DNA from: Bacteroidaceae bacterium
Lineage (GTDB): Bacteria > Bacteroidota > Bacteroidia > Bacteroidales > Bacteroidaceae
Assembly (NCBI GenBank): GCA_017442855.1
Contig: JAFSPM010000045.1
Span: 186,001 to 250,000 of the forward strand
DNA length: 64,000 bases
Reading direction: 5' to 3'
The notes under the pieces were generated by a model, which was not told where the DNA came from, did not search any database, and was given only the letters and a program-made list of their open reading frames with translations. The position numbers were made by a program, and so were the translations under genes. How positions within the stretch are numbered: the first letter of the stretch is position 1; the number at the start of each line of letters is the position of its first letter. Positions 18,465-28,131 of the stretch are shown piece after piece.

Positions 18465-19409
18465 TTATTTCTTTACCAGACCATTGTTGTTCAGGAAGTC
18501 TGCACTTGCCTTTACGCGGTCGAACTGGATGCCACTGCGAGTGTCCTCGATCTCTACGAAGAAATACTTGTGACCGTGGCTGTAGAATGCGTCGAAGATC
18601 TTTGGGAAGTTCATCATACCGCTGTCACCCAGAATCAGACGATCCTTGATGTGCAGCATCTGGATGCGGTCAGCATACTTATTGATCCATTCTACAGGAT
18701 CCTGACCACCCATAACAGTCCAATAAACGTCGAGCTCGAAGATTACCTTGCTTGGGTCTGTGCTCTCGATAAAGATTTCCTCAACAGTCTTAGGCATTGG
18801 CTGTCCTTCTGCAGGACGGAAACCACGGATAGCGAAGCTGATAGGCTCGGTGCCACCAGGAGTCAGTTTGTTAAACTCATAGTTGTGGTTGTGATAACCA
18901 AACTGGATACCAGCTGCCTTAGTGATTTCACCAGCTGCATTGAATACCTCACCTACAAACTGAGCATCTTCTGCACTGTTGCAGTTTGGCAAACCAGGCT
19001 GTACCATATACTTCAGACCTAGAACGCTGTGGTCTTCAGTAGCCTTCTTCCAGAAGTCCTTGATTTCCTCAAAGTTGTCCTTTGAGTAGTCGCGTACAGG
19101 TGGGTTCAAGTGTGAGCTAACGATCTCGATACCTGCATCGTCAGCCATCTTCTTGAAATCAGCCATACTTGTCTCGCCAATCTTACCGTCACGATAGCCA
19201 GCCAGTTCGATATAGCTGTAACCACTTTCCTTGATACGCTTCAAACCCTCAGCTACACCGTTAGCTGACAGTTCAGGACCCAGTGAATAAATCTGCAAGC
19301 CCAGAGGACCGCCACCCTTAGGAGCAGCTTCAGCCTTGGCACAGTTGCTAAACAGAGCACCTAATGTCAGTAAGGATGCTCCCTTCAAAAATTCTCTTCT
19401 ATTTGCCAT
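18465..19409 (-). CDS. Exported sugar phosphate isomerase/epimerase-like TIM barrel protein
   Basis: A 314-residue protein whose N-terminus (MANRREFLKGASLLTLGALF) has a twin-arginine-like NRREFLKG motif with a hydrophobic stretch and a cysteine (FSNCAKA). It is likely Tat-exported and perhaps lipid-anchored. The remainder is an AP-endonuclease-2/xylose-isomerase-like barrel: IESGYSYIELAGYR, IEIVSSHLNPP, FGYHNHNYEF, FELDVYWTVMGG and HIKDR carry the usual metal-binding His, Glu and Asp. It is the last gene of a minus-strand operon with a phosphodiesterase and a glutamine-amidotransferase-like hydrolase. The substrate is unknown. It may process a keto-sugar or glycoside in the periplasm. Confidence 0.82.
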   Translation of the reverse strand: MANRREFLKGASLLTLGALFSNCAKAEAAPKGGGPLGLQIYSLGPELSANGVAEGLKRIKESGYSYIELAGYRDGKIGETSMADFKKMADDAGIEIVSSHLNPPVRDYSKDNFEEIKDFWKKATEDHSVLGLKYMVQPGLPNCNSAEDAQFVGEVFNAAGEITKAAGIQFGYHNHNYEFNKLTPGGTEPISFAIRGFRPAEGQPMPKTVEEIFIESTDPSKVIFELDVYWTVMGGQDPVEWINKYADRIQMLHIKDRLILGDSGMMNFPKIFDAFYSHGHKYFFVEIEDTRSGIQFDRVKASADFLNNNGLVKK

Positions 19410-19448
19410 AATTCTAAAAAATAAGAGGTTAATATTAATATTTCACGT

Positions 19449-20630
19449 TTATTTCAATATAAGCTTTATCCTGTCCAGCTGTCCGTCACAAGGTGCAGGT
19501 TGAATGCCCATCAAGTGACAAAGCAAGGGATATATATCCACATTCTCAAACTGTCGGGCTATGTAACCCTCTTTGAAAGCAGGCCCCACAGCGCGGAAGA
19601 TGGCATGCATATAAGGGTCGGTAGGGTCGTAACCATGAGCTCCATATCCGCCACGGGGCGTATTTCTGAATTCCCAACCCATTTCAGGTGCCACAATGAT
19701 ATCACCTAATCGCCTGCTGGTGCCATAATGCAGATATGCTGGTATCTCATTTTTCTTCCATACCGTGAGGTGGGGGATGTCTTTTAACGTGTTATACACG
19801 GTTTCACGGTATTCTGGTTTAGTAAAGATAGAAGTAGGAATACCAATGACCATGTGCTCATACCATTCAGCTTTCAGATATTCATCTGGATTGACAACCC
19901 TGCTTGGATGCTCTGAAGCCATACCGTGATCGGCTACCACGATGAAGTTGATTTTGTCTGCTATAGGCAATTTCATCAATCCCTCATACAGTTGGCCCAC
20001 AGCATCGTCTGCTTTCTTGACAGCTTGTCGTGTCTCTTCGCTATTGGGACCATAGGTATGTTCTGTTTTGTCTGGCTCGTCAAAATAAACCATGATGAAG
20101 TGAGGACGTTCAGGTTCTGGCAGTTGCAGATACTCCAAAGCCTTCTGCACACGTTCTTCGTAAGAAATCAGTGGCTTCCCGTAGTCGTACCAGTAGGAAG
20201 CGTGACTACTGTCGTCATTCAGGTCGCTACCCACCCAGTAGATAGTAGCTGCTTTCACTCCTTGTCGCTCAGCTGTGCGCCAGATGGGTTCGCCCAAGAA
20301 GAAACGAGGGTCTTTGCCCGTCACCTTGTCGCCCACTGCATAGGTAAGTTGCAGGTCGGGATCCCAGAACGAGTTGTTCACTATGCCATGATGGTCAGGA
20401 TAGAGTCCTGTGGCCATAGCATAGTGATTGGGGAAAGTAGAAGCAGGGTAGGAAGGTTGCATGTCGGATTGCACCCCTATTCTTGATAACTTATCCATTG
20501 TAGGGGTTTCATACAATATAGGGAAATCCCAACGGAAACCGTCACAAGAAACGATGACAGTATAGGTGTCTTGCGCTTTTACAACTAAAACTAATAAGCA
20601 AATTATCAGTGTAGTTATATGTCTTTTCAT
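19449..20630 (-). CDS. Type I phosphodiesterase/nucleotide pyrophosphatase (ENPP-like)
   Basis: A 393-residue exported enzyme with signal peptide MKRHITTLIICLLVLVVKAQ, of the alkaline phosphatase superfamily. The metal site and nucleophile are clear. VSCDGFRWDF supplies the first aspartate, PASTFPNHYAMATGLYPDHHGI the catalytic threonine, YFDEPDKTEHTYGP and VVADHGM further ligands, and GAHGYDP the last histidine. It likely hydrolyses nucleotide diphosphate or phosphodiester bonds outside the inner membrane. It is the middle gene of the minus-strand operon, 14 nt after its upstream neighbour. Confidence 0.88.
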   Translation of the reverse strand: MKRHITTLIICLLVLVVKAQDTYTVIVSCDGFRWDFPILYETPTMDKLSRIGVQSDMQPSYPASTFPNHYAMATGLYPDHHGIVNNSFWDPDLQLTYAVGDKVTGKDPRFFLGEPIWRTAERQGVKAATIYWVGSDLNDDSSHASYWYDYGKPLISYEERVQKALEYLQLPEPERPHFIMVYFDEPDKTEHTYGPNSEETRQAVKKADDAVGQLYEGLMKLPIADKINFIVVADHGMASEHPSRVVNPDEYLKAEWYEHMVIGIPTSIFTKPEYRETVYNTLKDIPHLTVWKKNEIPAYLHYGTSRRLGDIIVAPEMGWEFRNTPRGGYGAHGYDPTDPYMHAIFRAVGPAFKEGYIARQFENVDIYPLLCHLMGIQPAPCDGQLDRIKLILK

Positions 20631-20644
20631 AAAGTAATGGTTGA

Positions 20645-21463
20645 TTATCTTATTTTAGGTTGTTTGATGTTCGGTTCATTGAGTACGGGCTTGTTGACTA
20701 CAGCACGTTGCACTAAGTCCTCAAAAATTTTTATCCACTGCTTGTTGCCCTGCTGAGCAAAATATTCAGGATGCCACTGAAGAGCCAGGATATTATATTT
20801 TGGAAAGCCCTCGATAGCTTCTACCACACCATCGGGAGCCGTAGCCACTACCTTGAAATCGGGTGCCACATCCTTTACCGCCTGATGATGGAACGAGTTG
20901 ACTGCCAACTGTTCCTGTCCCATAATCTCATAAAGATGTGAGTCCTTCTCCACGTTCACATGATGGATGGGCAACGTACCACTGGAACGTTGTCCGTGTT
21001 GAAGTACAGGACGATTAGGAAATTGTGAAGGAAGGTCCTGATATAAGGTGCCGCCAAAAGTGACGTTAGTAAGCTGTTCACCACGACAAATGCCCAATAC
21101 CGCTTTACCCATCTTCACCGCCGATTGCAACAGCCACCTGTCGCTGAGGTCACGTTCATAGTTCACGCCACCTAAAGCTCCAGCAGGCTCCTCACCATAG
21201 AAAAAAGGATACACATCTTCGCCGCCGCTCAGGATAAGACCGTCAACTTTGTTGATCACCTCAGCTGCCGCTAAAGAGTCTTTAGCCAAAGGGATTAACA
21301 CTGGTATGCCTCCGGCATTTACCACAGCGTCCACATAGGTGAAACGCACACTGGCAGAATTATCACTTGCACTATAACCAGTACTAATGCCAATCAAGGG
21401 TTTTTGCGCCATTGCACCGATGCAGGTCATCACCAGCACCATGCTCCAAAACATTCTTTTCAT
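20645..21463 (-). CDS. Exported class I glutamine amidotransferase-like hydrolase (PuuD family)
   Basis: A 272-residue protein related to gamma-glutamyl-gamma-aminobutyrate hydrolase. The start was placed at 21461-21463 (MKRMFWSMVLVMTCIGAMAQ). That gives a signal peptide, whereas the longer frame adds 23 untypical residues. The class I amidotransferase nucleophile is in AVLGICRGEQLTNV, and the His-Glu pair is in LALQWHPEYF. GLILSGGEDVYPFFYGEEP is typical of peptidase C26. Export sets it apart from cytoplasmic PuuD. It probably cleaves gamma-glutamyl linkages in the periplasm. It is the first gene of the operon, behind a good -7 element. Confidence 0.85.
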   Translation of the reverse strand: MKRMFWSMVLVMTCIGAMAQKPLIGISTGYSASDNSASVRFTYVDAVVNAGGIPVLIPLAKDSLAAAEVINKVDGLILSGGEDVYPFFYGEEPAGALGGVNYERDLSDRWLLQSAVKMGKAVLGICRGEQLTNVTFGGTLYQDLPSQFPNRPVLQHGQRSSGTLPIHHVNVEKDSHLYEIMGQEQLAVNSFHHQAVKDVAPDFKVVATAPDGVVEAIEGFPKYNILALQWHPEYFAQQGNKQWIKIFEDLVQRAVVNKPVLNEPNIKQPKIR

Positions 21464-21499
21464 TATAGTTAGTTTTTTATTTCGCAGAACTTTGTTTTG

Positions 21500-21507
21500 C
21501 AAATATA
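21500..21507 (-). promoter_or_regulatory. -7 element of the exported-hydrolase operon
   Basis: TATATTTG on the minus strand, 37 nt before the chosen start, supports the shorter N-terminus of the PuuD-like protein. Confidence 0.6.
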
Positions 21508-21621
21508 CGAAATCCTTTCGTGTTTTGTGCAATGAAACTCTAAAATCTGGCTTTTTGCACGAATTTCATTCCTTCGGCATTAAAAATATGTTAAAAATGT
21601 ACAACCTATATAAGTAATGTG

Positions 21622-21629
21622 TAACTTTG
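21622..21629 (+). promoter_or_regulatory. -7 element of the lipoprotein gene
   Basis: TAACTTTG, a perfect consensus match, 50 nt before the ATG. Confidence 0.6.
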
Positions 21630-21678
21630 CACCGAAATAAAAAAGGAGAAAGAAAAGACATTTTAAACAAGATAACAC

Positions 21679-22911
21679 ATGAAGAGAATTGTTTATTTAG
21701 CTATCTCAATTGTATCAATGGTAATGTTAGCCGCTTGCTCAAGTGGTGATGAGTTATTAACCCGCACAATAACCCCTTTAAATCCAGAAGTATCTACTGT
21801 AGATCTGCCAGCTACAAAGGTTTTTGTGCAGGGCGCTCATTTATCAGGTGCTGACACAAGATCTGGTTGGGCCACTACCCGTAATTATTCTTATGGCGAC
21901 TTGACTTGGCCGAGTGTAAATGTTGTTGAAGGTTGGGAAGTAGCTCGTTTTACCATCAGAATTGACGGTACTCTTCCTGGTTGGTTGAATCAAAGTGCTG
22001 CCAAGTACTGGGGTGGTCATGAAGGCCCTAATTTGGGTAAAGTTTGGACAGGCTATGCTTACGGTACCTATGATGATCGTGGCTTGGACTATTATAAGAA
22101 AGATACAAAAACCGGTAATAATGTAGGTATGTTCAGGTATGTCTATGATGAATCTGGTATTGCTACTCAGAATGCGATAAAGGAAGCACCAGATGTTGTG
22201 ACATTCCTGACTTATTGGTTGAACAAGGAAACGAGCGAAACTGCTAATAAAAAAGCATTGCAATCAGCCATTGACGACCTTAATAACAATAAAACAAAAG
22301 TTTTGTGGTATGTTGTAAAGGAAGTGGGCATGCAGTATGGCTGGCATGTGAATGGTATTTTGACTAATAAGGAAGTTGAGAATGTTAATGACGTTGCTGA
22401 TCCAGATGTAACTGATGAAGTAAACGCAGAAGTAGAGGCTGGTAACTTAGTGGATACCGATCCATTGGCAGTGGTTCCAAATAATGTAGAGGTTGATATC
22501 CATTTGCAGCAGCATGAGGATTGGAACGAAATTAAGACTTCTACCCATATTAGAACCCATGCAGGCGCTGTAACCATCAACTTGCCTTTGACTGAGAGCA
22601 ACATCGTTGAGCAGGATGATTTTAACATCCGTGTGTATGATTATTACTATAAGGAATACGAAAACGTAAAGACCAAGATTACACACGATGATAAAGGTAT
22701 AACCATTGAAATCTCAGGTATTGAGGATGACATGATTGATGAATTGAAAGCCAACTTTGGCGATGGTTTGACCGTTGAAATACATAGCTATTGCAAGCAG
22801 ATTGAGGGCGTTTGGGAAGAACTGAAGAAGAGCAAAGTAGTGACTGAGAAAACTTGTGATGTTGTGGGTCAGATTACTTCTGCCTATACGACCGAAAAGA
22901 AAGATCTTTAG
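21679..22911 (+). CDS. Lipoprotein of unknown function
   Basis: A 410-residue predicted lipoprotein: signal peptide MKRIVYLAISIVSMVMLAAC with a lipobox (LAAC), followed by SSGDE, a tail that often directs export to the cell surface in Bacteroidota. Residues about 60-230 are rich in Trp, Tyr and Gly. Residues about 230-270 form an acidic linker (DVADPDVTDEVNAEVEAG), and the rest looks like one or two beta-rich domains. I recognise no enzyme motif and do not assign a family. It is monocistronic, with a clear promoter and terminator. Confidence 0.75.
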   Translation: MKRIVYLAISIVSMVMLAACSSGDELLTRTITPLNPEVSTVDLPATKVFVQGAHLSGADTRSGWATTRNYSYGDLTWPSVNVVEGWEVARFTIRIDGTLPGWLNQSAAKYWGGHEGPNLGKVWTGYAYGTYDDRGLDYYKKDTKTGNNVGMFRYVYDESGIATQNAIKEAPDVVTFLTYWLNKETSETANKKALQSAIDDLNNNKTKVLWYVVKEVGMQYGWHVNGILTNKEVENVNDVADPDVTDEVNAEVEAGNLVDTDPLAVVPNNVEVDIHLQQHEDWNEIKTSTHIRTHAGAVTINLPLTESNIVEQDDFNIRVYDYYYKEYENVKTKITHDDKGITIEISGIEDDMIDELKANFGDGLTVEIHSYCKQIEGVWEELKKSKVVTEKTCDVVGQITSAYTTEKKDL

Positions 22912-22941
22912 AAATAAAAGATATACAGATTAAATAGTACG

Positions 22942-22977
22942 ACTGCGGATTCCTTTTTGGAATTCGCAGTTTTTTTG
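22942..22977 (+). terminator. Intrinsic terminator of the lipoprotein gene
   Basis: ACTGCGGATTCC pairs with GGAATTCGCAGT (one mismatch) around TTTTT, followed by seven T. Confidence 0.88.
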
Positions 22978-23007
22978 TTCTCATGCCCAGTTTTCAAATA
23001 ATTTGCT

Positions 23008-23015
23008 TATATTTG
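23008..23015 (+). promoter_or_regulatory. -7 element of the glucuronate operon
   Basis: TATATTTG, 26 nt before the chosen kdgK start, between the preceding terminator and the operon. Confidence 0.6.
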
Positions 23016-23041
23016 CCCAAACAAACATTATATTTTTTTTT

Positions 23042-24067
23042 ATGGGAAAGAAAATTGTGACTATGGGTGAAATCATGCTCAGGCTCTCAACTCCTGGCAA
23101 CACCCGATTCGTGCAGTCGGATGCCTTCGATGTGGTGTATGGTGGTGGTGAGGCCAATGTGGCTGTCAGCTGCGCCAACTACGGGCACGATGCCTATTTC
23201 GTGTCCAAGCTGCCCCAGCATGAAATCGGACAAGCAGCAGTCAATTCATTGCGTAAGTTTGGTGTCAAGACCGACTATATCGCTCGTGGCGGTGACCGTG
23301 TGGGCATTTATTACTTGGAATCGGGTGCCTCTATGCGCCCCAGTAAGGTGATTTACGACCGTGCCCATTCCGCCATTGCAGAGGCTGAACCCTCGGATTT
23401 CGATTTCGATTTCATCATGCGAGGGGCCGATTGGTTCCATTGGTCAGGCATCACACCTGCCATCAGTGATAAAGCTGCTCTATTGGTGAAGTTGGCTTGC
23501 GAAGCAGCTAAACGCAACAACGTAACAGTTTCCTGCGACCTGAACTTCCGCAAGAAGCTATGGACGAAGGAGAAGGCACAAAGTGTGATGAAGCCCCTGA
23601 TGCAATATGTGGATGTGTGCATCGGTAATGAAGAAGATGCCGAACTTTGCTTGGGCTTCAAGCCACAGGCTGATGTGACTGGTGGCAAGACCGATGCTGC
23701 TGGTTATAAGGGTATCTTTGAGGCGATGGCCAAGGAGTTTGGTTTCAAGTATGTGGCATCTACCTTGCGCGAGTCGTTCTCTGCTACGCACAATGGTTGG
23801 AAGGCGATGATATATAATGGTCAAGAGTTTTATGAATCCAAGCGCTATGACATCAATCCTATCATCGACCGTGTGGGTGGTGGTGATTCGTTCTCTGGCG
23901 GTTTGATTCATGGTTTGCTTACCAAAGCTAATCAGGATGAGGCGTTGGAGTTTGCCGTTGCTGCTTCTGCGTTGAAGCATACCATCCCTGGTGATGTCAA
24001 TATGGTAAGTGTTGCTGAGGTTGAAGCTCTTGCTGGGGGTGACGCCTCTGGCAGGGTACAACGATAA
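23042..24067 (+). CDS. kdgK: 2-Keto-3-deoxygluconate kinase (PfkB family)
   Basis: Phosphorylates 2-keto-3-deoxygluconate to KDPG. The 341-residue ribokinase-fold protein begins MGKKIVTMGEIMLRLSTPGN, typical of KdgK. YGGGEANVAVSCANYG follows, and the catalytic anion-hole and base segment is DRVGGGDSFSGGLIHGL. The ATG at 23042 was preferred to one at 23003, which lies upstream of the promoter element. It opens the operon kdgK, GH2, SDR, uxuA, kdgA, uxaC, whose product order makes the KDG assignment strong. Confidence 0.9.
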   Translation: MGKKIVTMGEIMLRLSTPGNTRFVQSDAFDVVYGGGEANVAVSCANYGHDAYFVSKLPQHEIGQAAVNSLRKFGVKTDYIARGGDRVGIYYLESGASMRPSKVIYDRAHSAIAEAEPSDFDFDFIMRGADWFHWSGITPAISDKAALLVKLACEAAKRNNVTVSCDLNFRKKLWTKEKAQSVMKPLMQYVDVCIGNEEDAELCLGFKPQADVTGGKTDAAGYKGIFEAMAKEFGFKYVASTLRESFSATHNGWKAMIYNGQEFYESKRYDINPIIDRVGGGDSFSGGLIHGLLTKANQDEALEFAVAASALKHTIPGDVNMVSVAEVEALAGGDASGRVQR

Positions 24068-24084
24068 TTACTAAATTTAATAAT

Positions 24085-26115
24085 ATGAAAAACATTAAAG
24101 TTCTGTTAGCAGCATTGACGTTGTTAATGTTCAACGTTCAATGGTCAACGGTCAACGGTAGAGAGGTGACATCGTTGAACCAAGAGTGGCAATTCAGAAA
24201 GGGAACGTTTGGCGTTTGGGGCGTCTATCCCAATATCATGGTACCCAGAGGTGAAAAGGTTGTCAACCTGCCTCATACCTACAACGACGAGGACTTCATG
24301 AACAATGACGGTTATTATCGTGGCGAAGGTTCCTACATGAAAGAAATCGATGTACCAGAAAGCTGGAAAGGCAAACGTATCTTCGTGAAATTCGAGGGTG
24401 CTGGTTCCGTAGCCAACGTGCAAGTAAACTGGGTGCAGGTAGGCGAGCATAAGGGAGCCTACAATGCCTTTACTTTCGAGTTGACCGACTATCTCAGCTA
24501 TGGCCAGAAGAACTACCTTTTGGTAACCTGCGACAACAGTCATCGTTACGATGTGGCTACCCTCAGTGGCGACTTCAACGTCTATGGTGGCTTGTATCGC
24601 GATGCTTGGCTCATCATTACCGACGATGTGGCTATCTCTCCGCTATATTTTGGCTCCGATGGCTTGCAGGTAACGCAGAAGTCGCTCACCGCTGATCGTG
24701 CAGAGATCAGTGCAGAAATTCGCCTCACCAGCAAATCAGGCTACAAGGACTGTGAAGTGGAGTTCCAGTTGGTAGATGCCAATGGAAAGGTGGTAGCCGA
24801 TAAAACGAGTCATATCATCAACAACGACAAGGTAACCATCAATGCCAGCGTCAACAATCCTCATCTGTGGGATGGAATGGCCGACCCCTATGTTTATAAG
24901 GTAGTAGCCATCCTAAAGAAAGGCGGTCAGGAAATTGACCGTGTAGAAGACCAGTTTGGTTTCCGTAGTTTCTATGTAGATGAGAACAAGGGTTTCTTCC
25001 TTAACGGCAAGCACCTTAAGTTGCGTGGCGTATCTCGCCATCAGGACTGGGCAGGTTTGGCATCAGCCTTGACGAAAGAGAACCATATTGCCGACCTCAA
25101 CATCATCCAGGAGATGGGTGTGAATGCTTTGCGTCTGGCCCATTACCCACAGGCACATTTCATGTTTGAAGAGGCCGACCGTCGTGGTTTCGTGGTATGG
25201 GAAGAGATACCGTTCATCACAGGCTATAATGCCTATAAGGAATTTGAAGATAACCTGCGTTTCCAGTTGAAGGAAATGATTATCCAGAACTATAATCACC
25301 CCAGCATCGTGTTCTGGGGTTTGTTCAACGAGGTGGCCGGAGGCCAGAATGCCATTGTGGGCGAGTTGAATGATATCGCTCATCAGCTTGACCCAGTGCG
25401 CCTCACCACCTCTGCTACTTGTTTCGAGGGCGACTTCAACTTCATCTCTGATGTGATGGGATGGAACAAGTATTTCGGCTGGTACGATGGCAAGATAGCT
25501 GATTTCGCTACCTTCTTCGACAACTGGCACCAGACTTACCCTGATGCCAAGATTTCTATCAGTGAATATGGCGCTGGAGCCAGCATCAACCAGCATGTGG
25601 GACAATTTGACGAGAACAACAAAGAATACAGCAATTCACGTGGACGGCTCCATCCGGAAGAGAAGCAGACCGTCTCTCACATGAAGCACATCAAGATGAT
25701 TACAGAGCGTGAATATATCTGGGGCTCTTATGTGTGGAATATGTTCGACTTCGCTTCGTCAATGCGTAGGGAAGGTGACACCGACAACCTGAACGACAAG
25801 GGTTTGGTGACCCACGACCGTCAGACGCGCAAGGATGCTTTCTATCTCTATAAGGCTAACTGGAACAAGGCAGAGAACACTGTGCATCTGTGCTCGAAGC
25901 GCTATGAAGATAGAAAAGAGGATGTGACCGACATCATTGTCTTTACTACAGCTCCTAATGTGAAGCTATATATCAATGGCAAGCTGGTGGGCACCCAAAA
26001 GACTGATGCCTACGCTACCGTTGTTTGGGAGAATGTGAAACTGAACAAGGGTGTGAATCAGGTGGAAGTGCGAACAGCTCATGGCAATGATTCTGCAACG
26101 TGGAACGTACTTTGA
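24085..26115 (+). CDS. Glycoside hydrolase family 2 (probable beta-glucuronidase or beta-galactosidase)
   Basis: An exported 676-residue glycosidase. The signal peptide is followed by a sugar-binding jelly roll (about 30-185), an immunoglobulin-like domain and a TIM barrel. The GH2 signature is LRLAHYPQAHFMFEEADRRG. The acid/base glutamate lies in FWGLFNEVAGG and the nucleophile in SISEYGAGAS. A C-terminal Ig-like domain (about 590-676) follows. Sitting inside a glucuronate catabolism operon it may release glucuronate from host or plant glycans, but beta-galactosidase or another GH2 activity is possible. Four heptanucleotide repeats (24129-24156) lie in the signal-peptide part of the gene (see findings). 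Confidence 0.88.
   Translation: MKNIKVLLAALTLLMFNVQWSTVNGREVTSLNQEWQFRKGTFGVWGVYPNIMVPRGEKVVNLPHTYNDEDFMNNDGYYRGEGSYMKEIDVPESWKGKRIFVKFEGAGSVANVQVNWVQVGEHKGAYNAFTFELTDYLSYGQKNYLLVTCDNSHRYDVATLSGDFNVYGGLYRDAWLIITDDVAISPLYFGSDGLQVTQKSLTADRAEISAEIRLTSKSGYKDCEVEFQLVDANGKVVADKTSHIINNDKVTINASVNNPHLWDGMADPYVYKVVAILKKGGQEIDRVEDQFGFRSFYVDENKGFFLNGKHLKLRGVSRHQDWAGLASALTKENHIADLNIIQEMGVNALRLAHYPQAHFMFEEADRRGFVVWEEIPFITGYNAYKEFEDNLRFQLKEMIIQNYNHPSIVFWGLFNEVAGGQNAIVGELNDIAHQLDPVRLTTSATCFEGDFNFISDVMGWNKYFGWYDGKIADFATFFDNWHQTYPDAKISISEYGAGASINQHVGQFDENNKEYSNSRGRLHPEEKQTVSHMKHIKMITEREYIWGSYVWNMFDFASSMRREGDTDNLNDKGLVTHDRQTRKDAFYLYKANWNKAENTVHLCSKRYEDRKEDVTDIIVFTTAPNVKLYINGKLVGTQKTDAYATVVWENVKLNKGVNQVEVRTAHGNDSATWNVL
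24129..24156 (+). repeat. Four heptanucleotide repeats in the GH2 signal-peptide region
   Basis: Units GTTCAAC, GTTCAAT, GGTCAAC and GGTCAAC run end to end with a 7-nt period. They encode NVQWSTVNG near the signal cleavage site. A gain or loss of one unit would shift the reading frame. Confidence 0.8.
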
Positions 26116-26119
26116 TTTA

Positions 26120-26140
26120 ATGGAGAATGGAGAATGGAGA
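26120..26140 (+). repeat. Three ATGGAGA heptanucleotide repeats before the SDR start
   Basis: Three perfect copies at 26120, 26127 and 26134 are followed by ATGGG at 26141. ATG triplets occur in all three frames. The GGAGA of the second copy lies 7 nt upstream of the ATG at 26141, ideal ribosome-site spacing. Confidence 0.85.
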
Positions 26141-26953
26141 ATGGGAAATCTGTTTGATATAAAAGGAAAGGTAGTAGTTATCACAGGTGGTACTGGCGTG
26201 CTGGGTCGCGCCATTTCCTCTTACCTTGCTGAACAAGGAGCCAAGGTGGTTATCATGGGACGTAAGGCTGAGGTGGGCAATGCCATTGTGAGCGACATCA
26301 AGGCAAAAGGTGGTGAGGCGTTGTTTCTTGTTACTGATGTAATGAAACGTGAGGTACTCGAACAGAATCTAGCTGATATCCTGCAGGCCTATGGTAGTGT
26401 AGATGCCCTGCTCAATGCAGCTGGTGGCAATATGCCAGGAGCCACTATTGGTCCTGATGCTACTTTCTTCGACCTCAAGGTAGAAGACTTCCAAAAGGTG
26501 TTGGACTTGAATCTTACTGGCACTGTCCTGCCTACACAGGTGTTCCTGCAACAGATGGCAAAGCAGGGTAAAGGCGCTATCGTCAATTTCTCGTCGATGT
26601 CGGCTTTTCGCCCGCTGACCCGCGTGGCTGGTTATGGTGTAGCTAAAGCTGGTGTGAGCAACTTCACTGCTTATATGGCTACCGAGGTCGCGAAGAAGTT
26701 CAGTACGGGCATCCGTGTGAATGCCATTGCTCCGGGCTTTTTCCTTACCGAACAGAATCGTTCATTGCTGACAAACCCAGATGGTTCTTGGACACAACGC
26801 GGACAAGACATTATCCATCAAACGCCTATGGGACGTATGGGTAAACCTGAGGAACTTTGTGGTACCATCCACTATCTTATCAGTGATGCTTCTCAGTTTG
26901 TCACGGGTACCGTTGCTATTGTTGATGGAGGCTTTAACGTATTTACTATTTAG
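26141..26953 (+). CDS. Short-chain dehydrogenase, probable D-mannonate oxidoreductase
   Basis: A 270-residue SDR enzyme that, by position between GH2 and uxuA, probably interconverts fructuronate and D-mannonate. This is the role of non-homologous UxuB in enterobacteria. The Rossmann motif is [17 protein letters not shown] follows, with the catalytic Ser in SSMSAF and Tyr/Lys in YGVAKAG. The C-terminus has the usual VDGGFNVF ending. The start is ambiguous: ATG at 26141 has a GGAGA site in the heptamer repeat, while ATG at 26120 would add MENGEWR. Confidence 0.85.
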   Translation: MGNLFDIKGKVVVITGGTGVLGRAISSYLAEQGAKVVIMGRKAEVGNAIVSDIKAKGGEALFLVTDVMKREVLEQNLADILQAYGSVDALLNAAGGNMPGATIGPDATFFDLKVEDFQKVLDLNLTGTVLPTQVFLQQMAKQGKGAIVNFSSMSAFRPLTRVAGYGVAKAGVSNFTAYMATEVAKKFSTGIRVNAIAPGFFLTEQNRSLLTNPDGSWTQRGQDIIHQTPMGRMGKPEELCGTIHYLISDASQFVTGTVAIVDGGFNVFTI

Positions 26954-26957
26954 GATT

Positions 26958-28127
26958 ATGATACTTTGTGAACAAACATTCCGTTGGTACGGCCCTAACG
27001 ATCCAGTAAGCCTGAGCGATATACGTCAAGCAGGTGCCACAGGCATCGTTACCGCCCTGCATCACGTTTCTAATGGTGAAATATGGACAGTAGAAGAAAT
27101 CATGAAGCGCAAACTGATGATTGAGGAGGCAGGTTTGAAGTGGTCAGTGGTCGAGAGTGTGCCTGTGCACGAGCATATCAAGACACAGACGGGCGATTAC
27201 AAGCGTTATATCGAGAACTATAAGAAGAGTCTGTTTAATTTGGGTTGGTGTGGTGTCAAGGTGGTGACCTACAACTTCATGCCTGTGCTCGATTGGACAC
27301 GCACCGACTTGGCTTACGAGATGCCCGATGGTAGTCGTGCCTTGCGTTTCGAACGTGCAGCATTTATAGCCTTCGACCTCTTCTTGTTGAAACGTCCTGG
27401 TGCTGAGGCAGACTATACCGAAGCCGAGATAGCCAAGGCTAAGGCACGCTTTGAACAGATGACGGACGAAGAGAAGAACCGCCTGGTGCGTAATATGATA
27501 GCCGGCTTACCTGGCTCTGAGGAGAGCTTTACGCTGGAGCAGTTCCAGCAGGAGTTGGACAGATACAAAGACATTACCCCTGAGCGCCTGCGTGCCAACC
27601 TCATCTATTTCCTGCAAGAGGTGACACCAGCGGCTGAAGAGGCTTGTGTCAAGTTGGTCATTCATCCTGACGACCCTCCATGCTCCATCTTGGGCTTGCC
27701 CCGCATCATGAGCAATGCTGCCGATTTCCAAGCACTCATTGATGCTGTGCCATCGCCAGCTAACGGTCTGTGTTTGTGTTGTGGCTCGTTGGGCGTGAGT
27801 GCCGACAACGACCTTCCTGCCATGATGCGCCGCTTTGGCGACCGCATTCATTTTGTGCACCTGCGAAGTACCAAGCGCGATGATGAAGGCAACTTCTACG
27901 AGGCCAATCACCTGGAAGGTGATGTGCCTATGGTGGAGGTGATGAAGGCCTTCTTGGAGATTCAGCAACAGCGTGGAGAGAGCATCGCCATGCGTCCCGA
28001 TCATGGTCACCAGATGGCAGACGATCTGCGCAAGCAAACCAACCCAGGTTACTCTTTGATAGGGCGCCTGCGTGGCCTTGCTGAACTGCGTGGCCTTGAG
28101 TTAGGAATTGCAAATAGTATAACATAA
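26958..28127 (+). CDS. uxuA: Mannonate dehydratase
   Basis: Dehydrates D-mannonate to 2-keto-3-deoxygluconate. The 389-residue TIM-barrel enzyme starts [19 protein letters not shown], and shows [37 protein letters not shown], and the metal and substrate motifs HPDDPP, FVHLRS and RPDHGHQ, all typical of UxuA. The start at 26958 was chosen over 26781, which lies inside the SDR gene. The gene begins 4 nt after the SDR stop, so translation is coupled. Confidence 0.95.
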   Translation: MILCEQTFRWYGPNDPVSLSDIRQAGATGIVTALHHVSNGEIWTVEEIMKRKLMIEEAGLKWSVVESVPVHEHIKTQTGDYKRYIENYKKSLFNLGWCGVKVVTYNFMPVLDWTRTDLAYEMPDGSRALRFERAAFIAFDLFLLKRPGAEADYTEAEIAKAKARFEQMTDEEKNRLVRNMIAGLPGSEESFTLEQFQQELDRYKDITPERLRANLIYFLQEVTPAAEEACVKLVIHPDDPPCSILGLPRIMSNAADFQALIDAVPSPANGLCLCCGSLGVSADNDLPAMMRRFGDRIHFVHLRSTKRDDEGNFYEANHLEGDVPMVEVMKAFLEIQQQRGESIAMRPDHGHQMADDLRKQTNPGYSLIGRLRGLAELRGLELGIANSIT

Positions 28128-28131
28128 AAAT

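Noticed and set aside
18435..20486. Plus-strand open frames opposite the isomerase and phosphodiesterase genes
   Set aside because: They are shadows of well supported minus-strand genes with clear catalytic motifs.
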